64,000 nt of DNA from Clostridium sp. (GTDB lineage Bacteria > Bacillota > Clostridia > Clostridiales > Clostridiaceae). The position numbers were made by a program, and so were the translations under genes. Positions 31,184 to 39,694 of this stretch are shown here, piece after piece (within the stretch, counting starts at the first letter, position 1; each line of letters opens with the position of its first letter). The stretch lies in the NCBI RefSeq assembly GCF_021372645.1, contig NZ_JAJFUC010000015.1:85327-149326 (forward strand), in the 5' to 3' direction. Below the pieces are notes generated by a model. That model worked only from the letters and a program-made list of their open reading frames with translations. It did not search any database and was not told where the DNA came from.

Positions 31184-32166
31184 TGGAATTTAAAGTAGAT
31201 AATGAAATTAAACAAGAATATCTACTAAACAAACCAACGGGAACGGCAGAGAGTGATACTTTTGTGTTGCGAGAATTTGATAATTATGAAGCAAAAGTTG
31301 GTAAACAGGTTTATAATCTTAGTATTCCTGAGTTAAATGAAATGTTTTCAATGTTACGCAATACTTCTAAACGTGGAGCAGGAAAAAACAAGTCAATTTT
31401 AATAAGTTATATTGATTTTTGCGTTGCTAAAAAAATAGTAGTCCATATGGAAAATAGAGCAAAGTATATTGATGTTGAAAAATTTGTGGCTAGGCAAGCA
31501 TTATTAAACAAATATATTACTAAAGAAAAACTAATACAATACCAAAATATTCTGTTTAATGAGCAAGACCAATTACTTTTATGGTTGCTTTTCATTGGTG
31601 TTAGGGGTAGAACAATTGAAAATGCTACAATGGAGGAAATAATTAATTTAACTATTGATGATGTATTCCCTGAAAAGGGCAGATTGATTTTAAAACAGAA
31701 TGATGGTAAGGATAGGATATTAGATAATGTAGATGGTTTTATTATTGATTTGATTAAATCAGTCTACGAACAAGAGTTTTACGTTGAAAACAATGGAGAA
31801 ATGACTAATAATCCTAGAGTTCCAGACCCTAGACGTAGTAAAATTAATAGAACTGGTGAATTTAGTAGACATATTTTTAGAACACCTGGGAAAAACAAGT
31901 TTGATAGTTTTAGTCCTAGTTTGCTCAATTCAAGAATGAGAAAAATACAAACTTATTGTGATAATAAATATATTACATGGAGTTCGTTGTATTTTTCAGG
32001 AATGCTTCAAATGGCATTTAATATTTATCACGAAAAAGGCGAAATTGATAAAGAAGATTTCATTAATATTTGTGATAGGTATAATTATGGATCAGGTGAT
32101 CCTCAAAAATACTGGCACGTTTTAAAAGAATTATTTGAGCAATATAAGGAAGTGTTGCGAAATTGA
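31183..32166 (+). CDS. Tyrosine-recombinase-like protein, probably inactive
   Basis: 327 aa. IPELNEMFSMLRNTSKRGAG followed by ISYIDFCVAKKIV is a SAM-like core-binding domain, and LWLLFIGVRGRTIENATMEEIINLTIDDV is the start of an integrase catalytic domain with its first Arg. The later H-x-x-R box is not found (SSLYFSGMLQMAF sits in its place) and the Tyr region is not clear, so DNA cleavage is unlikely. It may bind DNA for the DGQHR protein. Overlaps 4 bases with the next gene. Confidence 0.65.
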   Translation: MEFKVDNEIKQEYLLNKPTGTAESDTFVLREFDNYEAKVGKQVYNLSIPELNEMFSMLRNTSKRGAGKNKSILISYIDFCVAKKIVVHMENRAKYIDVEKFVARQALLNKYITKEKLIQYQNILFNEQDQLLLWLLFIGVRGRTIENATMEEIINLTIDDVFPEKGRLILKQNDGKDRILDNVDGFIIDLIKSVYEQEFYVENNGEMTNNPRVPDPRRSKINRTGEFSRHIFRTPGKNKFDSFSPSLLNSRMRKIQTYCDNKYITWSSLYFSGMLQMAFNIYHEKGEIDKEDFINICDRYNYGSGDPQKYWHVLKELFEQYKEVLRN

Positions 32167-32552
32167 TTTTAGAATCTATGTGGAAAAAGCATAAAATATT
32201 AACACATATAAAAACAGGACTAGTAGACAAGGGTTATAATTTTAAATCCTTGTCTACTCTTAATTCACAAATTGAATTACTAGATAAGTTAATCAAAGAG
32301 GAAAGTTTTAATCAGTTAGAACAACTTCTCAGAAAAACCAACTACCGTCTTCTTAAACAAATAGAAAAGGGCGAAGAATATTTAGTGAGTATTATAAATC
32401 ATCCTGACCAATGGCAACTATGTAAAATTGACGAATATTGTGAAGAATGTTTGAATAATAATTCATTAATTTTTTGTACGGAACGGGGAGAAATATTGGC
32501 ATTTAATAAGAATGATTATGGTCAAAAATACATTAATAATAAATGGCAATAA
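32163..32552 (+). CDS. Third protein of the DGQHR operon
   Basis: 129 aa from TTG overlapping the upstream stop (TTGA). Helical; DEYCEECLNNNSLIFC near the end may hold a metal. No family recognised. Tight coupling suggests it works with the two upstream proteins. Confidence 0.65.
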   Translation: MILESMWKKHKILTHIKTGLVDKGYNFKSLSTLNSQIELLDKLIKEESFNQLEQLLRKTNYRLLKQIEKGEEYLVSIINHPDQWQLCKIDEYCEECLNNNSLIFCTERGEILAFNKNDYGQKYINNKWQ

Positions 32553-32568
32553 GAAAGGAATGAATTAA

Positions 32569-32952
32569 ATGAATATAGGTCAAAAAATTGAAATATTATT
32601 TCAAAGATCGGACTATAAAAATTATGCTGATTGGGGAAGGGCAATGAATTTGTCTGGTGATTGGCTTAATGATATGAAGAAAAAAGATACTATTAAAACT
32701 GTAGATATAACCAAATTAATTATATTTACAGAGTTTAATCATATCACTCTTGAAGAACTGTTAAAAAATGATAGATCAATTGACTTTAACGATGATTTAC
32801 CAGATAATGATATTAAACAAATGTTAAATAAAATTCAAATACAACTTAAAGATGAATCCAAGTTTGAAAATTTTATCATGAATGAAGCAAGTAAAGAAAT
32901 AACTTATGATGCAATTGATGTTTTAAAGGGATTAATTAAAAGTAACCTATGA
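32569..32952 (+). CDS. HTH (XRE-like) protein
   Basis: 127 aa. IGQKIEILFQRSDYKNYADWGRAMNLSGDWLNDMKKK has the helix spacing of Cro/CI-type domains; the C-terminal half is acidic and helical. It could be the operon's regulator. GAAAGGA upstream. Confidence 0.6.
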   Translation: MNIGQKIEILFQRSDYKNYADWGRAMNLSGDWLNDMKKKDTIKTVDITKLIIFTEFNHITLEELLKNDRSIDFNDDLPDNDIKQMLNKIQIQLKDESKFENFIMNEASKEITYDAIDVLKGLIKSNL

Positions 32953-33043
32953 CATTGCTAAAAATTAATACTTAAATATTTCACTTAAGTCATTCAGTAT
33001 TCCACACATTTAATACATATTTAACAAGAGTGGAGAATGGCAA

Positions 33044-33316
33044 GTGAAATTTACCAAAATCAAGAAAAGAAAAATTTATGAGACTTGGTTCCACAAAAAC
33101 AGGGAAACAGGTTTAATAAGTTATATTTTTCATCTACCTAACGGGAGTTATCATTTTCAAATTTCCTGTTTTAAAAAACGGTGTGGTTCAGAGGGATGTA
33201 TGAAAGATGATTGTGCTATGTACATTTCATATAATTCTTTAGAATATGGTTTGCAATATGAAACTTTTGAAGAATGCCGTGAAGCTGTTATCCAGTGGCA
33301 TAAAGATAGAGAGTAG
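33044..33316 (+). CDS. Orphan protein, GTG start
   Basis: 90 aa, basic, with CFKKRCGSEGCMKDDC in the middle (four Cys, possible zinc site) and a closing helix FEECREAVIQWHK. Ribosome site is weak (GTGGAG). Function unknown. Confidence 0.6.
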   Translation: MKFTKIKKRKIYETWFHKNRETGLISYIFHLPNGSYHFQISCFKKRCGSEGCMKDDCAMYISYNSLEYGLQYETFEECREAVIQWHKDRE

Positions 33317-33357
33317 AGGGAATTTTTATTTTTAATTAAAATATTAATATAAATGTA

Positions 33358-33385
33358 TTGACAAATGGTATGATTATGTTATTAT
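33358..33385 (+). promoter_or_regulatory. Promoter of the structured leader
   Basis: TTGACA, 16-nt spacer, TATTAT. Transcription would start near 33392 and give a leader of about 190 nt. Confidence 0.65.
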
Positions 33386-33428
33386 TTTAGTTAAGGATGA
33401 AAGTTTGAACAAAACTGATGTTTGATTT

Positions 33429-33537
33429 TATATACTACTTAGATGGGTTAACTGCTGACTCATCAACCTTTTGCTTTAGGGGAGGTAGGTTCGCTACCTA
33501 CTTCCCCGAATAAATTAACTTATCTAAGTGGTATATA
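33429..33537 (+). ncRNA. Highly structured leader RNA, class not recognised
   Basis: P1: 16 bp with one U-G (33429-33444 / 33522-33537). P2: GTTAA/TTAAC (33447-33451 / 33515-33519). P3: 12 bp, GC-rich (33479-33490 / 33496-33507) with a TCGCT loop. Between P2 and P3 lie 27 unpaired bases (33452-33478) that could bind a ligand. Local GC is far above the surroundings. It sits in the leader of the gene at 33583; riboswitch, ribozyme or stable non-coding RNA are open. No T-run follows P1. Confidence 0.75.
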
Positions 33538-33582
33538 AGAATAAAATCTTTAATTGGTTATAAAACTGGAAAGGAGAATTTT

Positions 33583-33813
33583 ATGGAAAAGTGTTATTTA
33601 GCAATTGAACAAACAATAGGACGTTTTTCAGATGTAGATGATAATTGGCGAGTTCTATATGTATTCAAAGATAAAGAAAAACTTATAAAAAAATTGACCG
33701 AAGAATTTGGAGAACCTGAATTAGATAGATTTTATAATAGAGGGTACATGTGGGATATAGATCAACATTTTCAATCTAAGCATATTGAAATAAAAGAAAA
33801 AATATTATATTAG
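33583..33813 (+). CDS. Small orphan protein downstream of the structured leader
   Basis: 76 aa: CYLAIEQTIGRFSDVDDNWRVLYVFKDK..., alpha/beta. AAAGGAG upstream. As the first gene after the structured RNA it is the candidate regulated gene. Confidence 0.65.
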   Translation: MEKCYLAIEQTIGRFSDVDDNWRVLYVFKDKEKLIKKLTEEFGEPELDRFYNRGYMWDIDQHFQSKHIEIKEKILY

Positions 33814-33853
33814 CACAAAACTTATATTTTGTATTGAAAGGAGGACGAGATAA

Positions 33854-34282
33854 GTGAAAACTTATACGATTTATAAGTGTGAAATATGTGGTTATGAAGA
33901 TACAAATATTGAAAAAGTAAAAGAATGCGAAGCACAAGGCAAACCTAAAATTCTTGTTAATATAAGTGATAAAATTAAATTTAAAGATTGCGATGAAACA
34001 CCAATTGCAAAAGAAATTTTGAATTATGATTCTTTTCGTTATATGGGAATGAATTATTCTGATAGAAGAAATTGGGATAAGTGTTATATTTATGGACAAG
34101 AATTAAAAGAATATACTGTTATTGATATTTTTTGTAACGGTCATTCTATTGAATATTATTTAGGAGGAGAAAATTCTTCTGCTTTTCAATGGGGGACACA
34201 TTTTAATCGCTATCAAGATAATTACTATCCTAAAATTATTGGGAATGAATTAATGAAAAAGATTTTGGATTTATATAATTAA
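33854..34282 (+). CDS. Zinc-finger orphan protein, GTG start
   Basis: 142 aa. IYKCEICGYEDTNIEKVKECEAQGKPK at the N-terminus is a C2H2/C2C2-like finger; the rest is a beta-rich domain ending in a short helix. GAAAGGAGG upstream. Function unknown. Confidence 0.65.
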   Translation: MKTYTIYKCEICGYEDTNIEKVKECEAQGKPKILVNISDKIKFKDCDETPIAKEILNYDSFRYMGMNYSDRRNWDKCYIYGQELKEYTVIDIFCNGHSIEYYLGGENSSAFQWGTHFNRYQDNYYPKIIGNELMKKILDLYN

Positions 34283-34328
34283 TTCCAAATCGGTATTTTA
34301 TAATGAATTAAATAAAGGAGATAAAATT

Positions 34329-34493
34329 ATGGATAACCTTAAAATTATTAAAATTGGTGATCAAGAATATGTTAAATTATTTGATTATACTTGCAGTAAA
34401 TGTGGTAAGCCTATAAGCAAAAATGAATGGTGGGATTGGGATATGTGTGAAGAATGTATAATAAAAATTAATTCTAAAGTTAATTCCAAATAG
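34329..34493 (+). CDS. Small zinc-ribbon protein
   Basis: 54 aa: CSKCGKP (residues 21-27) and MCEEC near the end form a C2-C2 site. AAAGGAG before the ATG. Confidence 0.65.
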   Translation: MDNLKIIKIGDQEYVKLFDYTCSKCGKPISKNEWWDWDMCEECIIKINSKVNSK

Positions 34494-34529
34494 ACATTCT
34501 GTTAGGTTTTAAGAAAGGATGTTAAATTA

Positions 34530-34775
34530 ATGAAAAATTTTAAATTTGAGAATGAAAAATACTTGTGTAACAAATGTAATAAAGAAAATCCAGTAGTAAT
34601 AATTACTGGTGGAAAAGTTTATTGGAATTTAGATGGATATAAAATGGTAGATGCCGAAGTATTTGATAAAAGAAAAATAGTGTTAGAGTGTACTTGTGGC
34701 AATACAGAAAATGTAACTGATGAAGTGAGAACTATGAATGACTACCTGTTTTTGAAAAAACAAAACCAAATGTAG
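34530..34775 (+). CDS. Small zinc-ribbon protein
   Basis: 81 aa: YLCNKCNKENPVVIITGGKV then LECTCGN give CxxC...CxC. Beta-rich. GAAAGGA upstream. One of several zinc ribbons in this segment. Confidence 0.65.
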   Translation: MKNFKFENEKYLCNKCNKENPVVIITGGKVYWNLDGYKMVDAEVFDKRKIVLECTCGNTENVTDEVRTMNDYLFLKKQNQM

Positions 34776-34801
34776 ACTTAGTATTAATATTGGAGGTTAA
34801 T

Positions 34802-34960
34802 ATGAAAAAATTTAGAATTATTGAAAGAAGAGATGATTATAATTCTGCTCACTATATTGAATGTAATATATGTGAACAAATTAGTCCGTTTGCAGTAAAA
34901 ATAGAAAATCAATTTATTATAATATTTATGGATGAAGTTATAAAAGTTGAAGAGTGTTAA
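34802..34960 (+). CDS. Small orphan protein
   Basis: 52 aa with GGAGG close before the ATG: KKFRIIERRDDYNSAHYIECNICEQ..., one CxxC and a terminal Cys. A strong hairpin follows the stop. Confidence 0.6.
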   Translation: MKKFRIIERRDDYNSAHYIECNICEQISPFAVKIENQFIIIFMDEVIKVEEC

Positions 34961-34974
34961 CACAAAAACATCAT

Positions 34975-35000
34975 TTGGTTAAAAGAACTCTTTTAACCAA
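34975..35000 (+). other. 11-bp perfect hairpin before an HNH gene
   Basis: TTGGTTAAAAG, 4-nt loop AACT, CTTTTAACCAA. It has no T-run and may protect or regulate the nuclease message. Confidence 0.65.
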
Positions 35001-35026
35001 GAAAAATAAGAAAGGAAATATAAATA

Positions 35027-35680
35027 TTGAGAAAACTTAATGAAAATATACGAGAAACGGATGTAGTAAAAGAACGTAAATGTACCAACTGTAATGAATG
35101 GTTTCCTGAAACAGAAGAATACTTTTATATGAGAAATAAGAATAAACCCGAAAGAGGTTTTCAAACCGAATGTAGAAAATGCACAAGTAAAAGATCATAT
35201 CAATATAAATTAAATAATCCTGAATGGGCAGCTATACAAAAGGAAAAATACCGACAAACAGAGAGTTTTAGTATTTCAAATAGAAAAACTGCCCAAAAAC
35301 GAAGAGAGATACAAAAAGAATGGCAAAGAAATAATAAAGATAAAATTAATCAATATAATTTAGAAAGAGACTTACATAAAAAACATAAAATAACAAAAGA
35401 AGAATTAGATAGATTATATAATTATGCAAATTATTCTTGTATGTATTGTGGCATATCTGAATTAGAATCATTTAGATTATATCATGAACGATTACATAAA
35501 GATCATGCCTATAATAATGGTAGTAACAAAATAGATAATTGTATTTTGGCATGTAAGAGTTGTAATAGTTGGAAGCATACAAAGGATTGGGATGAATGGT
35601 ATACCTCTGATAAATCAATATATACTCAAGAAAGATTTGATAAAATACAAGCATGGTTAAATCGAGATTTTAATGATTAA
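35027..35680 (+). CDS. HNH endonuclease with N-terminal zinc finger
   Basis: 217 aa from TTG (GAAAGGA upstream). N-terminal zinc site CTNCNEWF...CRKC, basic linker, then CMYCGISE, LHKDHAYNNG and NCILACKSCNSW, the HNH core with its two zinc pairs. Same architecture as the gene at 24932-25828 but 80 residues shorter at the C-terminus. Free-standing homing-type nuclease. Confidence 0.85.
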   Translation: MRKLNENIRETDVVKERKCTNCNEWFPETEEYFYMRNKNKPERGFQTECRKCTSKRSYQYKLNNPEWAAIQKEKYRQTESFSISNRKTAQKRREIQKEWQRNNKDKINQYNLERDLHKKHKITKEELDRLYNYANYSCMYCGISELESFRLYHERLHKDHAYNNGSNKIDNCILACKSCNSWKHTKDWDEWYTSDKSIYTQERFDKIQAWLNRDFND

Positions 35681-35756
35681 AGTAAACTATTGATTTTATT
35701 TTAATATTTTAGTAAAATGGTAATATAAAATAATTGAAAGGAGAGTATAATACATA

Positions 35757-35894
35757 ATGTGGGATAAACTACCGAGAGAAGAAAAGATAAAAATCGTTAA
35801 TGCCAGATTAGAAGAAGTAGATATTCAAATCAAAGAGCTTTGTGATATAAGAGAAATATTAGAAGCTGGACAATTAGAATTAAGGTTAAAATAA
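35757..35894 (+). CDS. Small helical protein
   Basis: 45 aa, one long charged helix (REEKIKIVNARLEEVDIQIKE). GAAAGGAG then ATACATA immediately before the ATG, a string also seen before methyltransferase starts. Confidence 0.55.
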   Translation: MWDKLPREEKIKIVNARLEEVDIQIKELCDIREILEAGQLELRLK

Positions 35895-35933
35895 AATAGA
35901 AAAATAAATATACATGGAGAAGGAGTAAATATA

Positions 35934-36188
35934 TTGAAACAACAAACTAATATAATAGATTATAACCCAGATGATATTTTACTTATATGTAATAATGTAG
36001 AGCAAGCAATAGAACATCTTATCGTAGAATTTAAGACTTTGAATAAACAAGAAAAAGCTGAAATAATAGTTATGTTTGAAAATTCAAATACATATGTGGG
36101 ACAATTATTAAAAACTATTTATGAAAACAGTAAACCGAAAAAGAAAAGTAAAAAGAGTAATAATGTAGATGAAAAAGTAAAGGAATAA
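35934..36188 (+). CDS. Small orphan protein, TTG start
   Basis: 84 aa, helical, ending in a Lys/Ser-rich tail (NSKPKKKSKKSNN). AGAAGGAG upstream. It ends 3 bases before RNase HI, so the two form one unit. Confidence 0.6.
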   Translation: MKQQTNIIDYNPDDILLICNNVEQAIEHLIVEFKTLNKQEKAEIIVMFENSNTYVGQLLKTIYENSKPKKKSKKSNNVDEKVKE

Positions 36189-36191
36189 ATT

Positions 36192-36647
36192 ATGGATAAT
36201 ATAATATATATCTTCAATGACGGTGGGTGTCGGGGAAACGGTAAAGAAAATAATATTGGAGGATGGGGTTGTGTTCTCCTATATAACGGTAAGATTAAAG
36301 AAATATATGGTAGTGCTAGAAATACTACAAACAATCAAATGGAATTAACATCTTGCATTGAAGCACTTAAAGCAATTAAAAACAAATCAATCTCTGTAAA
36401 AGTTACTATGGATAGTCAATATGTAGTTAAGGGTATAACCGAATGGATTTATAATTGGATTAAAAAAGGATGGAAAACTTCAACAAAGAAGTCTGTTGAG
36501 AATAAAGAATTATGGAAAGAGTTATTAGAATTGAAAAATCAGTTTAGTGATATTAAGTTTTTAAATTGTAAAGGTCATTCAGATAATGAAGGTAATAATA
36601 GAGCAGATGAGTTAGTTAATATTGCTATGGATGAGATAGAAAGTTAA
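36192..36647 (+). CDS. rnhA: Ribonuclease HI
   Basis: 151 aa, full length. Degrades RNA in RNA-DNA hybrids, here likely removing primers or R-loops during element replication. The catalytic acidic residues are in place: Asp in YIFNDGGCRGN (residue 9), Glu in NQMELTSC (about 44), Asp in VTMDSQYVV (about 69) and Asp in NRADELV (about 137), with His in CKGHSDNEGN. The basic WKTSTKKSVENKELW handle is present. Confidence 0.93.
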   Translation: MDNIIYIFNDGGCRGNGKENNIGGWGCVLLYNGKIKEIYGSARNTTNNQMELTSCIEALKAIKNKSISVKVTMDSQYVVKGITEWIYNWIKKGWKTSTKKSVENKELWKELLELKNQFSDIKFLNCKGHSDNEGNNRADELVNIAMDEIES

Positions 36648-36693
36648 AACCAATTATTCGTTTGGATTAATTATTTAAAAAGCAGGTGTATTA

Positions 36694-36942
36694 ATGGAAG
36701 ATGAAAAAATTATTTATACTTTAAAATCCGGTTATGAAATGATGTTAGATAAAAATGCTCAGTTAAAAGCAGAATTAAAATCTTTACAAAGATGTTATGA
36801 TGTTACTAATCAATCATGGAAAGAAATACAAGAAGAGAATAATAAATTAAAAATAGTGATACAAAAAGCAATTGATTATATAGAGGGAGAAAGAACGGCA
36901 TATGATGCCTTAGGGTTGCTTAGAAGAAGTTTAAATAAATGA
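36694..36942 (+). CDS. Coiled-coil orphan protein
   Basis: 82 aa: residues 20-60 are a clear coiled coil (NAQLKAELKSLQRCYDVTNQ...EENNKLKIVIQKA). Common in phages as small scaffold-like or regulatory proteins. GCAGGTG upstream. Confidence 0.6.
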   Translation: MEDEKIIYTLKSGYEMMLDKNAQLKAELKSLQRCYDVTNQSWKEIQEENNKLKIVIQKAIDYIEGERTAYDALGLLRRSLNK

Positions 36943-36972
36943 TTGCTTTTGTTCAAATTTAAAGGAGATGAT

Positions 36973-37167
36973 ATTATTAATATAAGAATATTTTTACGGA
37001 CATTAGGTTGGTTTTATGCAATTGCTTATGGAATATTCTTTTTGGCTGCAACATCCATCGGGAATGAATTTGGATTTATAAAATATACAGGTTTTAGTCA
37101 AGCAGATTTAGTATATCTATTATTTGCGGTAGGGGTAGCATTAGTAAGATCAAATAAAGAGGAATAG
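36973..37167 (+). CDS. Two-span membrane protein with ATT-type start
   Basis: 64 aa. AAAGGAG (36961-36967) is followed by two ATT codons at correct spacing but no ATG, GTG or TTG; the nearest upstream start, TTG 36943, lies before the ribosome site. Two hydrophobic spans (LGWFYAIAYGIFFLAATSIG and ADLVYLLFAVGVALV). Holin-like layout, function not shown. Confidence 0.5.
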   Translation: MINIRIFLRTLGWFYAIAYGIFFLAATSIGNEFGFIKYTGFSQADLVYLLFAVGVALVRSNKEE

Positions 37168-37184
37168 AAAGAAGGAATTGATTA

Positions 37185-37706
37185 GTGGAAAAATTTTTTA
37201 TTGTTACCGAAGATTCAAAATTACATAATGAATATATAAAATACAAGAATAATATTGAGCAAATTAGATTATTAGTTAAAGAATTTTTAGAAGAAAATAA
37301 TATTGAAACAACTTTATATGGTTATTCTGGAGATGAATTAGCTATTATTCCTACAGAAAATGATATAAATAATTTTGGTAAATTTCTAGGAAAAGAGTTT
37401 CAAGATGGTTTACGTTATTTTAAAAAGAACACTAAAATTGCAAAGATATGGGCAAATAAATTAGAAAGTAATAATATAAAAGTATTGCATAAACCTTATG
37501 TGCAATTTTATTTTAGGACTAGTTTCAGTGGCAAAAGTTATACAAGATTATTTGATATTGATAATGTAGTTTATTGTTCTTATAGACATGTAGGGGAAGG
37601 AGAAATAGATAATCCTGAAGGTATGACTGAGATTAAAGCAAGTAAGTTTTGGGAAATTATTGAGAATGAAGAAGAGAGAAGGAAAGAAAATAATACTTGT
37701 AATTAA
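37185..37706 (+). CDS. Orphan protein, GTG start
   Basis: 173 aa, alpha/beta, ending in a charged helix (ENEEERRKENNTCN). AAGAAGG upstream. FYFRTSFSGKSYTRLFDIDNVVYCSYRH may be a nucleic-acid-binding sheet. No family recognised. Confidence 0.6.
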   Translation: MEKFFIVTEDSKLHNEYIKYKNNIEQIRLLVKEFLEENNIETTLYGYSGDELAIIPTENDINNFGKFLGKEFQDGLRYFKKNTKIAKIWANKLESNNIKVLHKPYVQFYFRTSFSGKSYTRLFDIDNVVYCSYRHVGEGEIDNPEGMTEIKASKFWEIIENEEERRKENNTCN

Positions 37707-37755
37707 ATTTATATAGTATTAAAATAATAATATAAATATAAAAGGAGGTAAAATT

Positions 37756-38070
37756 ATGAATTTAGAATTTAATATTTACGAACTTAAAGAAGATTCCAAG
37801 CAATATAATGCCCTAATTGAAAAATCCAAATCACCTAATAATTTTATTATTGTTGGCGAAGAAAAGGATTGGTATAAAGCTCATATGATTGATGACAGAG
37901 GTCTTTGTTTGATTGATGGATTAACAGTAGATGAATTTTCATTATTGATTGATAAAAACGATCTACAAATTAAAACTAATGGTTTTAGTAGAGAAATCAT
38001 GGAAATGGACATACCTAAGAAATATCTTACCATAAATATTATTGAAAATATCCAAAGATTAAATACCTAG
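37756..38070 (+). CDS. Orphan protein
   Basis: 104 aa: NLEFNIYELKEDSKQYNALIEK then strands; soluble. AAAGGAGG upstream. Its TAG stop lies within a dispersed palindrome. Confidence 0.6.
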   Translation: MNLEFNIYELKEDSKQYNALIEKSKSPNNFIIVGEEKDWYKAHMIDDRGLCLIDGLTVDEFSLLIDKNDLQIKTNGFSREIMEMDIPKKYLTINIIENIQRLNT

Positions 38071-38082
38071 AAATTGGCATTT
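38061..38082. repeat. Dispersed palindrome, copy 3
   Basis: AAATACC, 8 nt, GGCATTT; includes the TAG stop of the preceding gene. Confidence 0.55.
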
Positions 38083-38145
38083 GTAAAATAGAAAAACTAC
38101 ATAAAATGTTGTTTTTGTCTTAATTTAAGAAAGGAAAGTTTATTT

Positions 38146-38532
38146 ATGGATATAAAAACTAAATTATCAATAGGTGATAAAATAATTGTTATTTGGAGTA
38201 ATACAAATACAATTCATGAAACTTGTTTAGTTTGTAATGGGCAAAAACGAGTTTCACTTAGTAATAAAGAATATGAATGTCCTGAATGTTATGGAAATGG
38301 TTATTCTGAAAGATATGAACCTGAGTGTTGGAGAATAGCGGAAAGTGAATGGACGCCCAAAAGAAGCAAAGTAAAAAGAATAGAGGTTGATATTAAGAAA
38401 AATGAAATTGATATAAAATACTTCCCTTGGGGTGAATCAGGTAATTATTTTTATGAAAAAGATTGTTTTGCTACAGTAGAAGAAGCTCAAACAGAATGTG
38501 ACAAAAGAAATAAAATCATTACCAAAGCCTAA
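38146..38532 (+). CDS. DnaJ-type zinc-knuckle protein
   Basis: 128 aa. CLVCNGQKRVSLSNKEYECPECYGNGY (residues 26-52) is a CxxCxG / CxxCxGxG zinc centre like one half of the DnaJ cysteine-rich domain, common in small phage proteins. The C-terminal part is beta-rich. GAAAGGAAAG upstream. Confidence 0.65.
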   Translation: MDIKTKLSIGDKIIVIWSNTNTIHETCLVCNGQKRVSLSNKEYECPECYGNGYSERYEPECWRIAESEWTPKRSKVKRIEVDIKKNEIDIKYFPWGESGNYFYEKDCFATVEEAQTECDKRNKIITKA

Positions 38533-38557
38533 TTTCATTTTATGTTAGGAGGTAATA

Positions 38558-38917
38558 ATGAAATATTATTTTGCCAGTATGGAAGATTTTAATAATGTTG
38601 AACTTAAACCAAGAATACCTATAGATAGAATGAAAATAGAGAATGATTATACTGAAAGAATTTGTGTATCGCAAAGTATAGTGGGTTGCCTTACTGCTCT
38701 ACGTAAATTTGACCTAAATGATATTGTTTATATATATGAATGTGAAAGTAATAATGTATATCAACCTACAACCGAAGAAGTTCCTGATGTTTGTTTTACA
38801 GGTGAAGAATGGATTCTAGAACCAGTTACTATGAAGTATTTTATGACTATAATAATCGTGAATAAAAAATGGTTTAAAATTAATAATATGGATTTAGCTG
38901 TTTATGAATTTAATTAA
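38558..38917 (+). CDS. Orphan protein
   Basis: 119 aa: KYYFASMEDFNNVELKPRIPIDRM..., then YTERICVSQSIVGCLTAL and VYIYECESNNVYQPTTEEVPD. The ordered R-I-C-V--S--GCL-A pattern recalls small phage proteins resembling ADP-ribose-binding or ART-like domains, but I cannot assign it. AGGAGG upstream. Confidence 0.55.
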   Translation: MKYYFASMEDFNNVELKPRIPIDRMKIENDYTERICVSQSIVGCLTALRKFDLNDIVYIYECESNNVYQPTTEEVPDVCFTGEEWILEPVTMKYFMTIIIVNKKWFKINNMDLAVYEFN

Positions 38918-38945
38918 AGAAATATTATAAAAGGATGATATGGTA

Positions 38946-39152
38946 ATGAGATGGAAATTTGAATTAACTAGTTCTCAAATAGATAAAATTAAACAATGGG
39001 ATAACCCCAAAACTGGTCACAAATGCACCATAAATAAACAAGGTGATGTTACAGGTGCTAGATTGGAATATATATTTATTCCTACGGGGTTAGGGGATAT
39101 TGTTAGAGTTAAATGTGATTGTGGTGCAATGTTAGATGTTACTGAGTATTAG
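38946..39152 (+). CDS. Small protein with CxCG finger
   Basis: 68 aa; ATG 38946 chosen for spacing from AAAGGA. Trp-rich start, then IVRVKCDCGAMLDVTEY at the end. Its stop lies in the first strand of the three-way RNA element downstream. Confidence 0.6.
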   Translation: MRWKFELTSSQIDKIKQWDNPKTGHKCTINKQGDVTGARLEYIFIPTGLGDIVRVKCDCGAMLDVTEY

Positions 39153-39240
39153 GGTTAGAAATAAAAATGAGCCAAAATAAATTGACTCATTTTCACTCTC
39201 TTCATTAATCTATTAAATTAATGGTGAGAACCCTAATACT
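39145..39240 (+). ncRNA. Three-way-junction RNA element
   Basis: P1, 12 bp perfect: AGTATTAGGGTT (39145-39156) / AACCCTAATACT (39229-39240). P2: AAAATGAG / CTCATTTT (39164-39193), extended by CAA/TTG after one mismatch. P3: 39198-39209 / 39217-39228, 11 of 12 pairs with a 7-nt loop, stacking directly on P1. Such a compact closed fold in a gene gap is not a simple terminator. Confidence 0.75.
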
Positions 39241-39338
39241 ATAATTAACAATTCTAGCATTATCTATACATGTAAATAATGGTAGATAAATTACAACCAA
39301 TTTTCTCTTTGGTGTACTTTAAAAGAAAGGAGTTAATT

Positions 39339-39599
39339 ATGGATTTTAGTAACTTAAAAGATTATTATAAACGGACAGAAATTGAGAATATTCATTGGGA
39401 AATATTTAAAGAATCTGGTGATTACAAAAATTATTTAATCGGAGTTGCACAAGGCTTATATAGTATTTATGATTTAATTAATACATATAAAGATCAAGTA
39501 AATGATAATGAAGATTGGTTAAAAGTTATTAAATATGCAGTTGGTCAAGATGAACAGGTAAGCGAATATTTTGATAGATTGTCAAAGAAAAAATCTTAA
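39339..39599 (+). CDS. Orphan protein
   Basis: 86 aa from ATG 39339 (AAAGGAG upstream). Helical and acidic (SNLKDYYKRTEIENIHWEIF...). Function unknown. Confidence 0.6.
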   Translation: MDFSNLKDYYKRTEIENIHWEIFKESGDYKNYLIGVAQGLYSIYDLINTYKDQVNDNEDWLKVIKYAVGQDEQVSEYFDRLSKKKS

Positions 39600-39694
39600 T
39601 CAATTCTAGTCTTTATCATGATTTAGATTACTATTGCTATTTTTCAACTGTTGTATTAAAATGATAATATAAATATATAGAAAGGAGAATACAT

